Positions 11,880 through 23,827 of a DNA stretch of 64,000 bases are shown here, piece by piece. Within the stretch, counting starts at the first letter, position 1. Every line of letters begins with the position of its first letter. The stretch comes from Gigaspora margarita (Eukaryota; Glomeromycota; Glomeromycetes; Diversisporales; Gigasporaceae). The DNA lies in the NCBI GenBank assembly GCA_009809945.1, contig WTPW01000924.1, positions 123,422 through 187,421 of the forward strand, given 5' to 3'. The position numbers and the translations under genes were made by a program. Below the pieces are notes generated by a model. It was not told the origin of the DNA. It did not search any database and saw only the letters and a program-made list of their open reading frames with translations.

Positions 11880-14800
11880 CTAGTTTTCGAGTAAATTGTG
11901 TAAAGAAGTTGTGTTATGTGAGATATAAGAATGAAGTTTTTGTAAAATGAAGGATTGAGTTAAAGGTTTTGTTGGAGTGAGGACTGGCAGTGGTATCAGA
12001 GTGGGAGGAGGCAGGATGCCCGAATGTTGTGCCGCTCTTGAGGGTAACCAGATTTCTTGATATATGAATTCGGTAATGTGGTGGTGGAGCACTGGTATAT
12101 ATTTTTGTTTTAGTCTATTTGAGGGAAGTGGAATTGTGGTAGAGGTCGTAATAATACTGACGGGAACTGCTTTGGTAATGTAGAGGTTAATGTATGTTTG
12201 AATGAAGTTATTGGGGATTTCGTATTGTAATTTGTATTTTTCTGCTACTTCTTTCAGAATGCTGTTTAATTTAGTACATAAAGAAAAGGGGTTAGAGATG
12301 CAAGTTAGTATGTGTACGATGTCTTCAGGGGCAGCCTGGCATCTTGGACAGAGATGGTTTGGATTCTTGCGTGGGTTACAAAGGTGTAAGAGGAGTTGAG
12401 TAGGGAGTTCTTCCGCTATAAGTTTAACCTTGAAGTTTTTTAGGTTGGACAGAGAGGGGTGTGTGTAAAGCGCTTTTGGTTTATCATTGTATGATAAGTA
12501 TTGTTGGGACATGTCCCAATTAATGTTGTTCAGTATTTGGTCCCAGAGTGTGATTCGTTGTTGGTTATGCCATCTGAGGTTGTTTATTATGGTGAATGTT
12601 TGTTTCAGAAGTGCGTTTGTTTGGATGGGAACCGGTGTGTGTAACAGTAGTATGGTATATTTGTTATGGAGGAATCTGTGGGGAGTAATGTCTAAAATAG
12701 TAGGTTCTAGTGTACTGTGGACTTTTAAACTTTGGTCGAAGGTAATCGATATTTTTCTGTCTAGTAGTAGTCCGTAAAGGATGTGTGAGGTTAACGGGTA
12801 AGGTGTTTTGTCTAAACTTCTGATGTTTGTCAGGGGAGTGTCTTTTATCTGTTCAACTAAATTCTTGAAAGAAGCGTGGTTAGTAGTCAATTTTATTGTG
12901 GTTGATGAATTTATCATAGTGAGTATGAAGATGAACACTGTTAGGAGGAAGGTCATATGTGAGGGCCAATAATTATTATGAGAGCGTATTAGTTGTTCGG
13001 ATGTTGGGGTTTGTATGGTGGTGACGTATTTCTTATTATATTGATCTTGGGTTTTTGTACAAGCAATTTGAAGAGTTAGGCATTTCTTTTTAAAATGGCG
13101 AATGACTGGTGCGGTCCATTCCTCTTCTGGGAGTTTTTCAAATAAGGAATGTGCCCTAGGGAGGGTCAGTTGTATGTTGTGTTTGGGTATGGATGGCCAT
13201 GTAAGTTTAAGTGCGCGTTGGATGTCTTTGATATTTGCATGAATTGTGTGTCTGGAGTCGACTTGTATGTTCAAAATTTGGGTCTTATCAGTGAGGAAAT
13301 AACAGTGAACTTGGTGTTTGAATTTCTTATTTTTTATGGTACAGCCAGGACAAGGTTTTAGGTTGTATGGGGAGGTCGTTGAATTGATGTAATGTTTGAC
13401 CTTTAGTTTTGGTGTAGCAGGGTTGAAGATTTTCCTGAAAGTGCCTTGACGAGTTAAGATCCAGCCCTTCCTTTCGGTCCAGGCAGGAATGATAAAGGGG
13501 TTTGGTTCAACTAAGGTAAAGCTGGGTGTGGCTGCTGATGTGATTAGTTCTTGGACGAGGAAGAACCATTTCGGTATTCTTCCTCTCAGTATTTTTTTGA
13601 TATTATGGTGAAATGTTGACCAGTTTAACAATTCACGGTTATCTATGCTCAGGAATTGTTTGATGCTAGTTATGTTGAGTTTGTTAAATTTTTCTTTGAG
13701 GTATGCTTTTTTGGGGTGTAGGTCAATGATTTGATCTACTGGTGTACCGAGTTGTTTTGTAATAATAGGCCATTCGTACTGTGGATTACAATAGCTGATG
13801 TTGAGTTTATGCATGGCTAAGATGGCCTGTGCCGTGGAAGTGTAGAGTTAATTGAGTGGCAGGAGTGGGGGTTCGAGTAGAACTGAAGTGTTGCTATTAG
13901 AGGCATCTTGAATTTGTTGTAAACGAATTTTGAGGTAGGAGGAGCTGAAGTTAGGGTGGTTTAGGCCTTTTTGTAGAGTTGTGATAAGGGCTTGGTCTTG
14001 AGCTTGTTCAATGTCAATTAAGGCATAAATCCCTGGGCAAAAGAGAAAGGAGTTTGGGAGGCCCCAGTCTAATTTAGCTTTGTGTTTGACTAAGGTCGTC
14101 ATAGTTTGTTTGAGTGTATTAAGCTGATTATGGTTGAGGTATGAGGAATAAAGAGGGTATTTAAATCAGGGTATTAAGATGTGGTTAATTATGTAGATGG
14201 CTTGTTTTTCTGTTGTTTTTGCATAACGGAGTCTACGGAGACTGGCGTTTATTTTGGCAATGATTAGTTTTTGTATGTATCTGTAGTTGTTGTTTGTTGT
14301 GAACCAAGCTCCCAGATATTTTAGTGGCGAATTGGCGGGTAATGCCTGGATTGTTGTATTATCGAAGGTTATGTTGGCATCATTAAAAGAGGTAGTGGTG
14401 ACCAAGGAGGATTTTGAGGGATTGACCCTGATATTGTTGAGGTGGTAAAAATTAGTGGCTGTTTGTATAATGTCCATTAGTTCCTTTTTGTTTGACGCCA
14501 CCCAGAGGAAGTCGTCCATATAAGCCATTACTGAAGTATTTAATGATTCGTGTTGGGGGGAAGGAGAAGTACAGCTGTAGCCTTTGTAGGTTTGTTGAAT
14601 TTTTGAGATAAGTGGGTCATAGAAGATTTTCTACAAAAGCGGGAAGAGAGTTTCGCCTTGGTCGATTCTGTCTTGTACGGTGTAGGGTTCTGTGAACCTA
14701 AGTCTGTAATAACTTGGTTAGTACGGTTTGAGAGAAGGTATGTTAGTAGTTCTATAAGAGGGTGAGGAATTTTGATTCTTCGGAGTGCTCTAGCTAAGGT

Positions 14801-16875
14801 GTTAATATGGACAGAGTCAAAAGCTTTCGACATGTCCTGGGAGAGGATCCATAGGTCCTTTTTATTAGTGACCGCGTCTTCCAGAATCTGTCCGAGCTGG
14901 AGTATAGGTTGGAGGGTTGATTGGTACGGGAAGGCAGCAAAATTATGGCTAGAGAGTATGTTGTTTTTCATAATGATTGGAGTAAGTCTATTGTTTAGTA
15001 TTTTAGTGAAGACCTTTCTTGTATGATCTATTAGTGTAATGGGACGTGTGGTTGTGAGATCGTAATTATAGTTCAGCTTCTTGGGGATAGGCCAAATGTT
15101 CGCTCGGAGCCACTGATTTGGTACTTTATTCAATTGTAGGCAGGCATTTAGGATTAGTAGGAGGTTTCTTTTTTCTGAGGTTGGGAGGTGTTGTAACACT
15201 TCATTTGTAATTGTGAGGGGGCCAGGAGTATTCCCTTTGGGCGCAAATTGGATAGTGCTTTCTAGTTCTTCTAGAGAAATAGGATCGAGAATTGTAGAGT
15301 AGATCCTTCCGTCAATTGAATTTATCAGTTGGTATGAGTCTTCCCATTCCCTAATGAGGGCTGGATCTGTTGAAGGGGGGTTTGTTCTAGTCCAGGTTTT
15401 AAAGTGGNTTCGTATGTGATCTTTGATTTCTTGTTTTTCTGTTAGGACCCTGTCTGGTAAGATGATTTTATNCATTCGTACCGGTGAGGGTTTTCGTTTT
15501 AAGATACTGTNGAGCATNCTTGTTGTNTTAGTNGAGAAGTCATTGTATCTACGGTTAACGAAGCCATCAATTCTTTTACTGAGTTCTTGCATTTTCTCTG
15601 CATTTCTAGCTAGCCATATGGTGTGTTTGATGCTTTTTAGTTTTATGATTGTTTGAGGGAGCCCATTGGTCAACTTGTCCTGCATTAGTGTAGGGACGGG
15701 GAGGTTTGACAGAGTTGCAATTTTGTTCAGTGAGTTATTGACATCACCCAGAGAAAGGACAGCTGGGGTGGTTAATTTTCTGAGGAGTTTGTTGGAGATT
15801 TTTAGTGTGTTGTGGAGATGTGTTGCTTTTAGTGATAATGCATAGAAGGTTTTAGAGGAAGTAAATGAAAAAGGAATGTGTTTGTTAATTTGTCGCTTGA
15901 TTGACGTGGACCAGGTGTGCCAGAGTTTGTTCAGTTCTGCTAGGTTTGTGGGCGGTAGAGGTGGTTCCTGTGAGGTGGCCAAATGGTCTACATCTTTAGT
16001 GAATTCTTCCCAATTTTCTGTCATCATTTTTTCGTATTGGTATATTTTCCTTCTTCATTTTTTATTCCTGTGGATATTTTGTTTTTGAATTTGGATGTGC
16101 CATATAGTTGAAACTATGCTGTGGTCGCTATTGGTGATGAAAGCGGCGTTATGTATTGATGGAGTGTCAAGGTCTAACAGTAGGTCACTTGTACACCATA
16201 TATCATCTATTTGGCTGGACGAGGTGGGGCCAACCCAGGTAGGTTGGGTAATGTCAAAAAAGTCTAGAAGGCTAATTGCATTGGAGGCATTTAAGTTGGT
16301 AAATAGCGGAAATTTGGTGTTCCTGCATTGATTTTTGTTAAAGTCCTCAAGGAGCAGGACGTTCCAATTTCTGTTCTTAGCTTCCGTAAACCATTTTACC
16401 AGTTGTTCTTGTGTACATTGGTTTAACTTAGGGTGATTGGTAATTGATGGTAAGTAAGTCGATATGATTCTCGTCTTGTTGGAGGGGAAGTAGAAGTCGA
16501 TGTAAAGTGCGGTGCCATCGAAGGTTTTTATATCATGGATATAGGGTTGCAAGGGCTTGCACACTATCAACGCGGTTCCCAGACTTGAGGCCCTCTGTTC
16601 GTTATTATAGGGAGTGAAGTTAGCGTAGAAAAAGGAGTAGAGGGGTTAGTATGGTTAGAATTACGGTTGGTAAATTTAGTCTCTGTCAAAGCGATTATGT
16701 GTAGGTTAGAATCATGGCAATGTTCAATCCAATTTTGTAATTTAAGTTGGTTGTTTGCGCCCTGTATGTTATGTGTAGCAATCAAAATTCTATTAGTGAG
16801 TGAAAAATTTTCTATAGGTGGTTGTATGGGTGATCCCGATGGGGGTGTGGATGTTATGGTATTTGTATCAGTCAT
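11880..16875 (-). pseudogene. LINE ORF2: APE endonuclease, reverse transcriptase, zinc motif; broken
   Basis: ORF2 starts MTDTNTITST at 16875. Endonuclease blocks: ATHNIQGAN, NLHIIALTETK (catalytic Glu), LLLEDFN (normally GDFN; the Gly codon is changed to GAG), SQIDDIW and SDHSIV. Reverse transcriptase blocks: RPITLIDHTRKVFTKILNNRL, split here as two motifs RPITLID and RKVFTKIL; then SQDMSKAFDSV (first catalytic Asp) and AYMDDFLW (the DD pair). The C-terminal part has Cys/His clusters CPGCTIKNKKFKHQVHC and LCNPRKNPNHLCPRC. I cannot find an RNase H signature. Breaks: a frameshift near 16570, TGA at 16057-16055, a frameshift near 14695, TAG 14633-14631 in place of a likely Trp, TGA 14168-14166 and TAA 13850-13848. 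Most stops are explained by C-to-T or G-to-A changes. Confidence 0.85.
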
Positions 16876-16877
16876 AT

Positions 16878-19133
16878 TTAATCTTCGTAATCAAAAATCT
16901 CCCAATTGGGTTTGGGGATGTCTGTTAGTTCAATTATGTAGTTTGGGATATTTGCGAAAGAGAATTTTGTTCTCAGTTTATCTACAGTAGGGATGAATTC
17001 TTCGTATTTGGTAATTGGTAACACCAAGGGTGGTCTGAGAAGAGATCAGGAAGGGTCTTCAAGATTTCTTCTAAAGTAGTTGGGAGGTCTGGTTTGAGGT
17101 TCGTGGGTTTTGACCGCTTTGGGATGTTTATCCAATTTTCTGGTATAGCTCTAAAGAAGTAGAGTTTCCTTAGTTTACGGGCAGCAGTGACTAGATCTTT
17201 GGGGCTAGTTATTGGGAGTTTAATTTCCACATTTTTTAGTTTCTTGTGATCCCATGGGAGGACAGGTTTATTAGTATGATTCAAGTTTGTGTATGCAATG
17301 GGAAGCAGCTCTGGTATGAAATGGTCCTGGGCTGCTTCGGCTATGAATTCACGTAGAATTTGTTGGTTGTCTATTGGGAAGTTGTAAGAATTTCTCAGTT
17401 TTAGGTCTGAGGGAGCAGAAGGTAGTTTACGTTTGGTTCGGATATAGTCATTTGGGATTCTCTTAAAGGTATAGTATTCCTTTAGTATATCTATATGTCT
17501 ACGAAAGTCTGTGGCATCTTTTGGCAGGAAAGGGAATAGGTGACCGATTTCACTGTCTAGTGCTTGAGGGGTGGCAGGCAGTGGGGGTTTAGGTTCTGGC
17601 ACGTCGAAGTATGTAGGAGGTACTCTTTCAAATGTGTAATATTTTCTTAGAAGTCAGGCATATTGTGATAGATCACGCAATTCTAGCGGGTCTGTGATCA
17701 GAAACAGCTCTCTTGTTGGGTCATTTAAGTCGTTGGGGTGTTCTGTTAATGGGGTTCTTGAGTTAGCAAAGTACGCCTCGGGAAGTTGTTGGAAACTAAA
17801 GATTTTCCTTAGGGCTCTGATACTCTGTCTAGTATAGCAATGGTCTGTAATTGGTAGTTGGAATAGGATTAGTTCGCTCATTTCAGTAGGTATGTCATCG
17901 GGGGAGCCTGGGAGAGGGGTTAGTAGTTTTGCCAAAATTTCTCAGATGTTTGCTCTAACACGTTCGAATTTTTCATTGTGGTTGATCTTTGCAAAGCCCC
18001 ATAAGTAATGCAGATGTTGGGTGATCTCGTGTGCGTCCATGTTCAAGAATTCTATATTAGAGACGAAGTCTATGATTATCTTCCGTAAAATATCTGGTCA
18101 CGATTATTTTTTGTAGTAACGGGAACATCATGGTTTTTTTTGTATCGGTTTATAGCTTTATTTAATAGAAAAGAAAATTCTTTTTGATGTTGCGGCTGTG
18201 TTGCTACATTGCGGGTAAAGGTCAGAAAAAGGCCGTGTCTCTGTAGGTGAATTTCAGATTTATGGCATGGGGAATAGCAATTTGTGTGGGTGCCGTGGAA
18301 AGTTTGTATTCCACAAATTTTAAGAGGGTCTTATGATCTTCCATTGCTAGGAGAATTTGATCGGTGGGCCAGGCGGTCGGGTCGAAGGGGGTGTAGGCCT
18401 TATGGTCTTTTAGCATTTCAGTATATCGGGCAGAGGAAATTGCATGCCAATTGTTTGCATTGGGGTTGAATGGTTCAAAATTTAGTTTCATATTAGTGCG
18501 GGAGTTCGAGAGTACTTCGCTATATGTTAACTTTGTAGGGGGGTCTTCCTTGCCGATGGTCTCATTTGAGGCTGTTTCGATTTCCATGGACAGGGCCAAG
18601 CTATTATATTTTTTGCCAGAGGTGGAGGTCGGGAGGTCGGAAGAGGGGTCATCTAGGTCGAAAAAGCAGTTCTCGCCTAATTGGTTAAAAAATCTTTCCC
18701 TATCAGTTTGTTCTGGAATATTCTGGTCGGGCGGCTGTTGTCGATCTGTTGTGGTATGTTGATTAGCGTGGGAAATTACATCGTGGAAGTTCTGGATGTA
18801 TGAGTTTGATGGTGAGAAAACTATGTCCGATTGCGTAGGGTGTGGGAGAGTTTGCTCTGTTATGTTGTTGTTTTGTTTTGATGACATCATTGCTGGATTT
18901 TTCGGGGTCTCAGGGCATTCCCCACTTTCTGTAAAATTTGTGGGAGTGAGATCCATGTCGTTAATGGTAGTGGAGGGTGGGGGAGTGGTTTCGTCTATAA
19001 CTTGGGTTGTTTTTTGTTTTTTAGTTAGATTTGTGTTAACATCCTCTTCAACATCTAATTGCATCGGTTGGTTATCAGCTGGCAGTTGACTATCTTGTTG
19101 GACAACATTTAGATTCGGAGGTGTTGCCGACAT
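16878..19133 (-). pseudogene. LINE ORF1 (nucleic-acid-binding accessory protein), broken
   Basis: The start is taken at ATG 19133-19131 (MSATPPNLN), inside a hairpin (19123-19143). The first ~300 residues are acidic and rich in Pro/Ser/Thr, with a block ending KLSTAPTQIAIPHAINLKFT. A frameshift near 18235 and in-frame TGA codons follow, two of them just before EILAKLLTPL and LLRKYYTFER, where Arg (CGA) would fit. The C-terminal half repeats a helical-looking module at least five times: ALRKIFSFQQLPEAY, LLRKYYTFERVPPTY, ILKEYYTFKRIPNDY, KLRKLYFFRAIPENW and, after another frameshift near 17040, KLRTKFSFANIPNYI. The frame ends at TAA 16880-16878, two bases before the ORF2 ATG. No CCHC knuckle is seen. 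The role as ORF1 is inferred from position. Confidence 0.7.
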
Positions 19134-19143
19134 AGTCGGCAAC
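19123..19143 (-). promoter_or_regulatory. Hairpin at the LINE ORF1 start codon
   Basis: In the element's sense strand a 9 bp perfect stem (GTTGCCGAC / GTCGGCAAC) with loop TAT encloses the first ATG of ORF1. In RNA it could hide or present the start codon. The structure is seen in sequence; its role is inference. Confidence 0.4.
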
Positions 19144-19349
19144 AACTTTGCATTAACGGGAGTGTTTTTGTGAGTAGTGGGAGTCCTGGTTCGTTTAATC
19201 TCTGTGTCTGGGTCAACAGAGCAAGGGTATTGGCTTTGTAATAATTAATTAGTTATATACAATCTTGGAAACGTAGTATGTGGATGTGCTCTCTACCGAT
19301 TGTTTGTTGTTTACTTAGGATTTGCAGATGATCATAATCACCACTCTTT

Positions 19350-19388
19350 GTATCCTGAAAGTGTAACTATATGGAGGTTTGACTATAT
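19350..19388. mobile_element. Right end of the split TIR DNA transposon
   Basis: This directly follows the right LINE target duplication. Its reverse complement (ATATAGTCAAACCTCCATAT) matches the left terminus at about 10573-10602, showing that the LINE landed near this end. Confidence 0.65.
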
Positions 19389-19775
19389 TTGGAAATATTT
19401 AGGCATATTTGACCAATCAAATATCCTAATGTTTGCATAACTGAGACAAGTGAAAAATTTTATTTCAATTCTGAAACTTTCTAACAGACACACACAATTC
19501 CTAAATCTTCTGACCAGACTTTATCTAAAATTTTGGGCTCATGATTTTTCAGGTTTCCAAATACTTTATTTTTATTGGTTAGATCACATGAAACCTAAAA
19601 ATTCTTATTTCCAAAATTTTTATTGTCACATTTTTATTGGCCAGAGGTCGCATGTTTTCTAAAAATCACAAAAATGGAAATATCAAGATTTAGGCCAAAA
19701 ATTTGGAAAAATTTGAAAAATTTTATTTCCAAATTTTTCTGGGTTCTGACCAGGGGTCAATGATTAATACACATG
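19389..19775. other. Intergenic, no gene seen
   Basis: Contains repeated AAAATTTGGAAAAATTT-like stretches (19530-19735) and no convincing coding sequence. Confidence 0.4.
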
Positions 19776-19779
19776 ATTG

Positions 19780-20275
19780 ATACTTTCATCCTTTTGGTGC
19801 TGCTGTTGCTTTGTCAGTTTTAGGTGCTTTGTTCATTTGGTGCTTCATCACTATGAGTTTCATTATTTTAGTACTTCATTCTCTTGGTCTTTGTCCTTTT
19901 GGTGCTTTATCCTTTTGGTGCTTTGCCTCTTTGGTGCTTTATCCCTTTGGCATCTTGACATTTTGGGTATTTCATCCCTTTGGTGCCTTGTTAATTTTGG
20001 TGCTTTGTCCTTTTGGTGCTTTGTTTTTTTGGCACTTTATTATTTTCATGCTTCATTATCTTGGTGCTTTACCCTATTGGTGGTTTGTTGCTTTTAGATG
20101 CTTTGTTTTTTTGGTGCCTTATTGCTTTGGCATTTTATCATTTTTGGTATTTCTTTTTCCTTTTGATGCTTTGTCCCTTTGGTGTTTTATTTTTTGTTGC
20201 TTTATTGTTTTGGTTCTTTGTTCCTTTGGTGTTATTGTTTTGGTTGTTTTAGTGCAGTTTGTTATAATTTTGTAA
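19780..20275. repeat. Minisatellite, ~15 bp TTTTGGTGCTTTGTC units
   Basis: About 500 bp of degenerate repeats of TTTTGGTGCTTT(A/G)TC. Long open frames across it encode only Phe/Leu/Cys/Gly low complexity in all three frames, so I treat them as by-products of the repeat. Confidence 0.8.
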
Positions 20276-20645
20276 ATTTTTTTATACTATTTTAGTGGTT
20301 ATGTTGTAAGAATAAATAAAGTATTTTAAAAATTATAATTTATCATTAATTGAACTATATATAAGTTGTAATAAAAATTTTAATGAAAATGTTTTATTTT
20401 AATTTTGCAAAGTTGCAAAATTAAAATAAAAAAATTTCATTAAATTTGGTAAATAATTATTTTATTCAAAGTTTCTAAAAACATTAAGTATTAATTGACC
20501 AATCATATTTCAAGCTACCCCAGTCTATAATAAAATTGTAAATCCTGGATTTATATTAAGGGTCCTCCTAGCAAAATAGTCAGCATTACAGCTGATTTAA
20601 AAATTAGTAGAACACATTATAAATTTTGTAATGATTGTCAGCAAA

Positions 20646-20758
20646 TTTTAGTAATTATTTTTCAGTAATAAAAGTATAATATAATTTTTAGCTGGTACAA
20701 AACATACCATAATAATATATTGCCTGAAAATTATATTATTGAAAAACTATACTGTTAT
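20646..20758. mobile_element. Palindromic MITE, family A copy 2 (diverged)
   Basis: Shares with 10312-10455 the arms (CAGTAATAAAAGTATAATAT facing ATATTATTGAAAAACTATAC), the centre GGTACAAAACATACCATAAT and the upstream ACAGCTGATT at about 20587. More mutated than copy 1. Confidence 0.6.
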
Positions 20759-21218
20759 AGTGCGCAACACCTAAAGACTAAATAATTTCAAAAATTAATA
20801 GCTCATAATACAGAAAAGATATAAAAAAAAGAAAGCCATATATTGTAGCCATCAATTTATTAATTCATTAGGTGCTAATATAGTAAACCTTGAATTAATA
20901 AAGCTTAAGATTATGAATAAAGATATAATTCTTAATTATCAGGCTAAAGATAAAAACAAATATTATTATAGCTCTTTTGTTTAAATATGTGATGAAATGT
21001 TAATTTTTCATAATAAATACTGAAAATTAACAGCTATAAATCCAGATATAGTTCAAGAATATTTAGTTAAAAAGCAATATGAAGCTATTAATGCTCAAAT
21101 GAAACAACATTCACTAATAGTTTTATTTAATATTAATTAAGCATTAGAATATGAGAAAAATATTGTAAAAAGTAGAATTGAAAATACTATATACCAATTA
21201 ATTAAATCTTTATTAATG

Positions 21219-22198
21219 AGAGTGTGGTAACTTAGAGAAGTTGGTAAGTTGTCACCCCCAAGTGGCAAATCTAGAGTTCAAATCCCACTGGTGGTACTTT
21301 GAAAAAATAAACCTGTGTTCTAGTAACTGTTTTTCATCGATCGGTTGGGTACATTCCTGTAGACGGTACACCATGGAATAGGAGCCTTTGGGTGCACAAA
21401 ATCCAAGGAACTGAAAAAATAAAACCTTGTTTGGCAAGCCCTGAGTAAGAAGGTAGCAAAGATTTTTGACAGTGCTACCAAAGCTGGAATATTGAAAACT
21501 AGAGCTGAAGAATCAGACAATAAAACCCTTGAGAAGGGGTTCACCAACCTGGTCACTGGAGTTGCACTGGAGGAAAAGGACCTATGTTTCAGTAGTAGGA
21601 CCAAGAGAAGAATACCATACCAACCCTTTTGAACTAACTGGTTTAGAAGTTTGAGAATCCGGTGTAAGAACTGATAGGATGGTTAGGTAGGTGCTAGAAT
21701 CAGAGCGAACCTTGCAAGGGCAGAAGTAGGTAATAGTAGGGATTTAATGGTTAGCCCTAACTCCAAGTGCAAGCCTTGGTGAGTGTGTCATTACCAAAGT
21801 ATAGATGAATACCTGGTGGGACAGCTACTGCTCTACCAAGTTTCTCTGAGGATAACAGAACCAGAACTACCTGACTGGGTCCTAAGAACAATGAATAAGC
21901 ATCTGGAACTGTCTGACTGACTGAGTATTGGGACTGTTCTGGTGATACAAGATGGGTTGGCAGGAGGAACATGGATCAGAGGGTTTAAATAGGCAATTTC
22001 TGTAATTGGGTTGCAGGTATTAGCTAGTATAGAACCTTAGGGCAAACCACTTAAATTAGATACCAAAAGTGTACATGTGGCTAATTGGAACATCATCAAT
22101 GTAACAAATGCCAGTTGATCTCTATGTAGATTAACTAACGGCCCTAGTATCTTGAATAAAATATCCCAAGTTCCAAGGTGGGCACTTTAAAACAAAAA
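21219..22198 (+). mobile_element. tRNA-headed retroelement (long SINE-like), ~980 bp
   Basis: Perfect 14 bp target duplications (AAATCTTTATTAAT at 21205-21218 and 22199-22212) flank a 980 bp insert. Its first 90 bases look tRNA-derived: an A-box-like TTAGAGAAGTTGGTAAG and a B box GAGTTCAAATCCC. The 3' end is A-rich. The body is richer in G+C than the surroundings and has no long ORF or reverse transcriptase on either strand, so it is probably moved by a LINE. It is long for a SINE. Insertion split a decaying gene whose frame resumes on the far side. Confidence 0.75.
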
Positions 22199-22769
22199 AA
22201 ATCTTTATTAATAGCTTTAGTACCAATTTTAACTACATCTAATTCAATTGTTCTTTATTCTAGTAATAAAATTAATTTAAAAATTGAAAGATGGTAGAAA
22301 TATTAGTAGAAAACTAAATCATATAATACTAACAATTAGTATATTAAATAAAGGTAAAGTAGTATTAAATCCAAACCATACCATGTATATAGATAAAAAT
22401 TTATTTATTATTCTTATTATTTTTTATTAAATCTAAATTTTTTATTTTTTATTTTATAGTATTTGTTTGTATATTGGAAAGAAATTACAATTCACTAAAT
22501 TGTATTAATCAAAAATTTGCACAAGAGCTTGAAGAATTAGAAAATATTGGGTTTGTTAATAATTTAGGGAATATAAGGTAAGTATGGGTATTGTGGTGAA
22601 GTTAAAGTAAATTTTTGGTATAACTTGGGATCTATTGGTCCAAATTGAATAATTTTGGTACTGTTTAATTCATCTTGATGAGACAAATCAAATGGTATCA
22701 AAAATTGTTCAACTTTAATTAAAGAATTACAAGTTATTTACAATAATATGTTTTATCCGACACTTCCTA

Positions 22770-23670
22770 TGTAAGCACCTGACATTTTTCATATACATTA
22801 TTCGTCACTTTCTAATCAATGATACACAAATTTTCGCTCACTTTATATTTGACGATACACAAATTTTCATTACTTTATTATATCAAATATGGTGTACAAA
22901 TTTACAAAAATGAAGCATGTTAAATTTATTAATAAAATTCCAAAATATTTAATAACGAAAAAATGTTTAAAATTCTCATAGATAATATTTAACATTTTTT
23001 GGACGTGCGAAGGTATTTAAACTTCTTTGGACAGGTGAACATATAGGAAAAAGTAATTTAAATTCTTTTTTGACAGGCGAGCGTATTTAAATTCTCTTTT
23101 GATGGGAGAACCGTATTTAAAATTCTCTTTGACAGTCGAAACATATAATTCTTTTTTCTCCTTTGATGGGTGAAACATATTTAAATTCTCTTTTAAAGGC
23201 GAAATGTATTTAAAATTCTCATAGATAGTCGAAACATATTTAAAATTATTTTTTGATGGGAAATTTCTCGTTTGACAGGTGAACGCATTTAAAGTTCTTT
23301 TTTGACGGTCGAACGTATTTAAAATTCTCTTTTGTCTCTTTGACGTGCAAAATATTTTTAAAATCCTCTTTTGATGATGACATACTTAAAATTTTTTTGA
23401 CGGGCGAACGTTTTCAATATTCTCTTTTAACAGGCAAAACGTATTTAAAATTTTCTATAGCAGCAAAATGTATTTAATATTCATTTTTGGTAGGCGAATG
23501 TATTTAAAATTTTCTTTGGACGAACGAAAAATATTATTATTATTATTTTAATACAATACGAATCCCGGGTTCTGTTAAACATGAGAAAGAATTTTGGAAA
23601 AGAAAGTGACAAAAATGTAAACAATGATTAGAAAGTGATCACGTATATATGAAAAAGGTCAGTGCTTACA
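22770..23670. mobile_element. TIR element with internal minisatellite, ~900 bp
   Basis: Inverted ends of about 50 bp: TGTAAGCACCTGACATTTTT at 22770 faces AAAAAGGTCAGTGCTTACA ending at 23670, and TCACTTTCTAATCA faces TGATTAGAAAGTGA. The interior 22955-23530 is a degenerate array of TTTGACGGGCGAACGTATTT and AAAATTCTC units, roughly 35-60 bp each. No coding sequence. Confidence 0.7.
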
Positions 23671-23690
23671 TCAGAAGCATCAGATAACCA

Positions 23691-23827
23691 TGTTATCAGT
23701 TAAATTGCAGACGACAAATCTAATTATTGTCAGGATTTATAACACGGAGCCCATGCCGCTTCATGGCACGGGCTCCGCATTATATCCCAATGATAATTAG
23801 TTATCGTCTACAACATAACCGATAACA
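23691..23827. mobile_element. Palindromic MITE, 137 bp
   Basis: Near full-length hairpin. Ends TGTTATCAGTTAAATTG / CATAACCGATAACA; centre GGAGCCCATGCC / GGCACGGGCTCC. It resembles in design, not in sequence, the hairpin at 44795-44925. Confidence 0.75.

Larger units (their letters stand above)
11712..19333 (-). mobile_element. Full-length LINE (APE-type non-LTR retrotransposon), decayed
   Basis: A 7.6 kb element lies in reverse orientation between perfect 16 bp target duplications (ATAATCACCACTCTTT at 11696-11711 and 19334-19349). It ends 3' in a poly-A tract (poly-T on the plus strand from 11711) and has two ORFs. The order is 5' UTR 19333-19134, ORF1 from 19133, ORF2 from 16875 and 3' UTR 11879-11712. 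G+C and codon use differ from the AT-rich surroundings. It sits inside a TIR transposon, so it is younger than that host. Frameshifts, several in-frame stops and N bases around 15408-15532 make it inactive as assembled. A 5'-truncated relative is at 52544-52764. Confidence 0.92.

Noticed and set aside
12202..19089. Plus-strand open frames across the LINE
   Set aside because: They are antisense shadows of the LINE ORFs and have no family motifs.
19811..20275. 154-codon open frame rich in Phe, Leu, Cys and Trp
   Set aside because: It lies wholly in a ~15 bp minisatellite; all three forward frames are open in the same way, so the repeat explains it.
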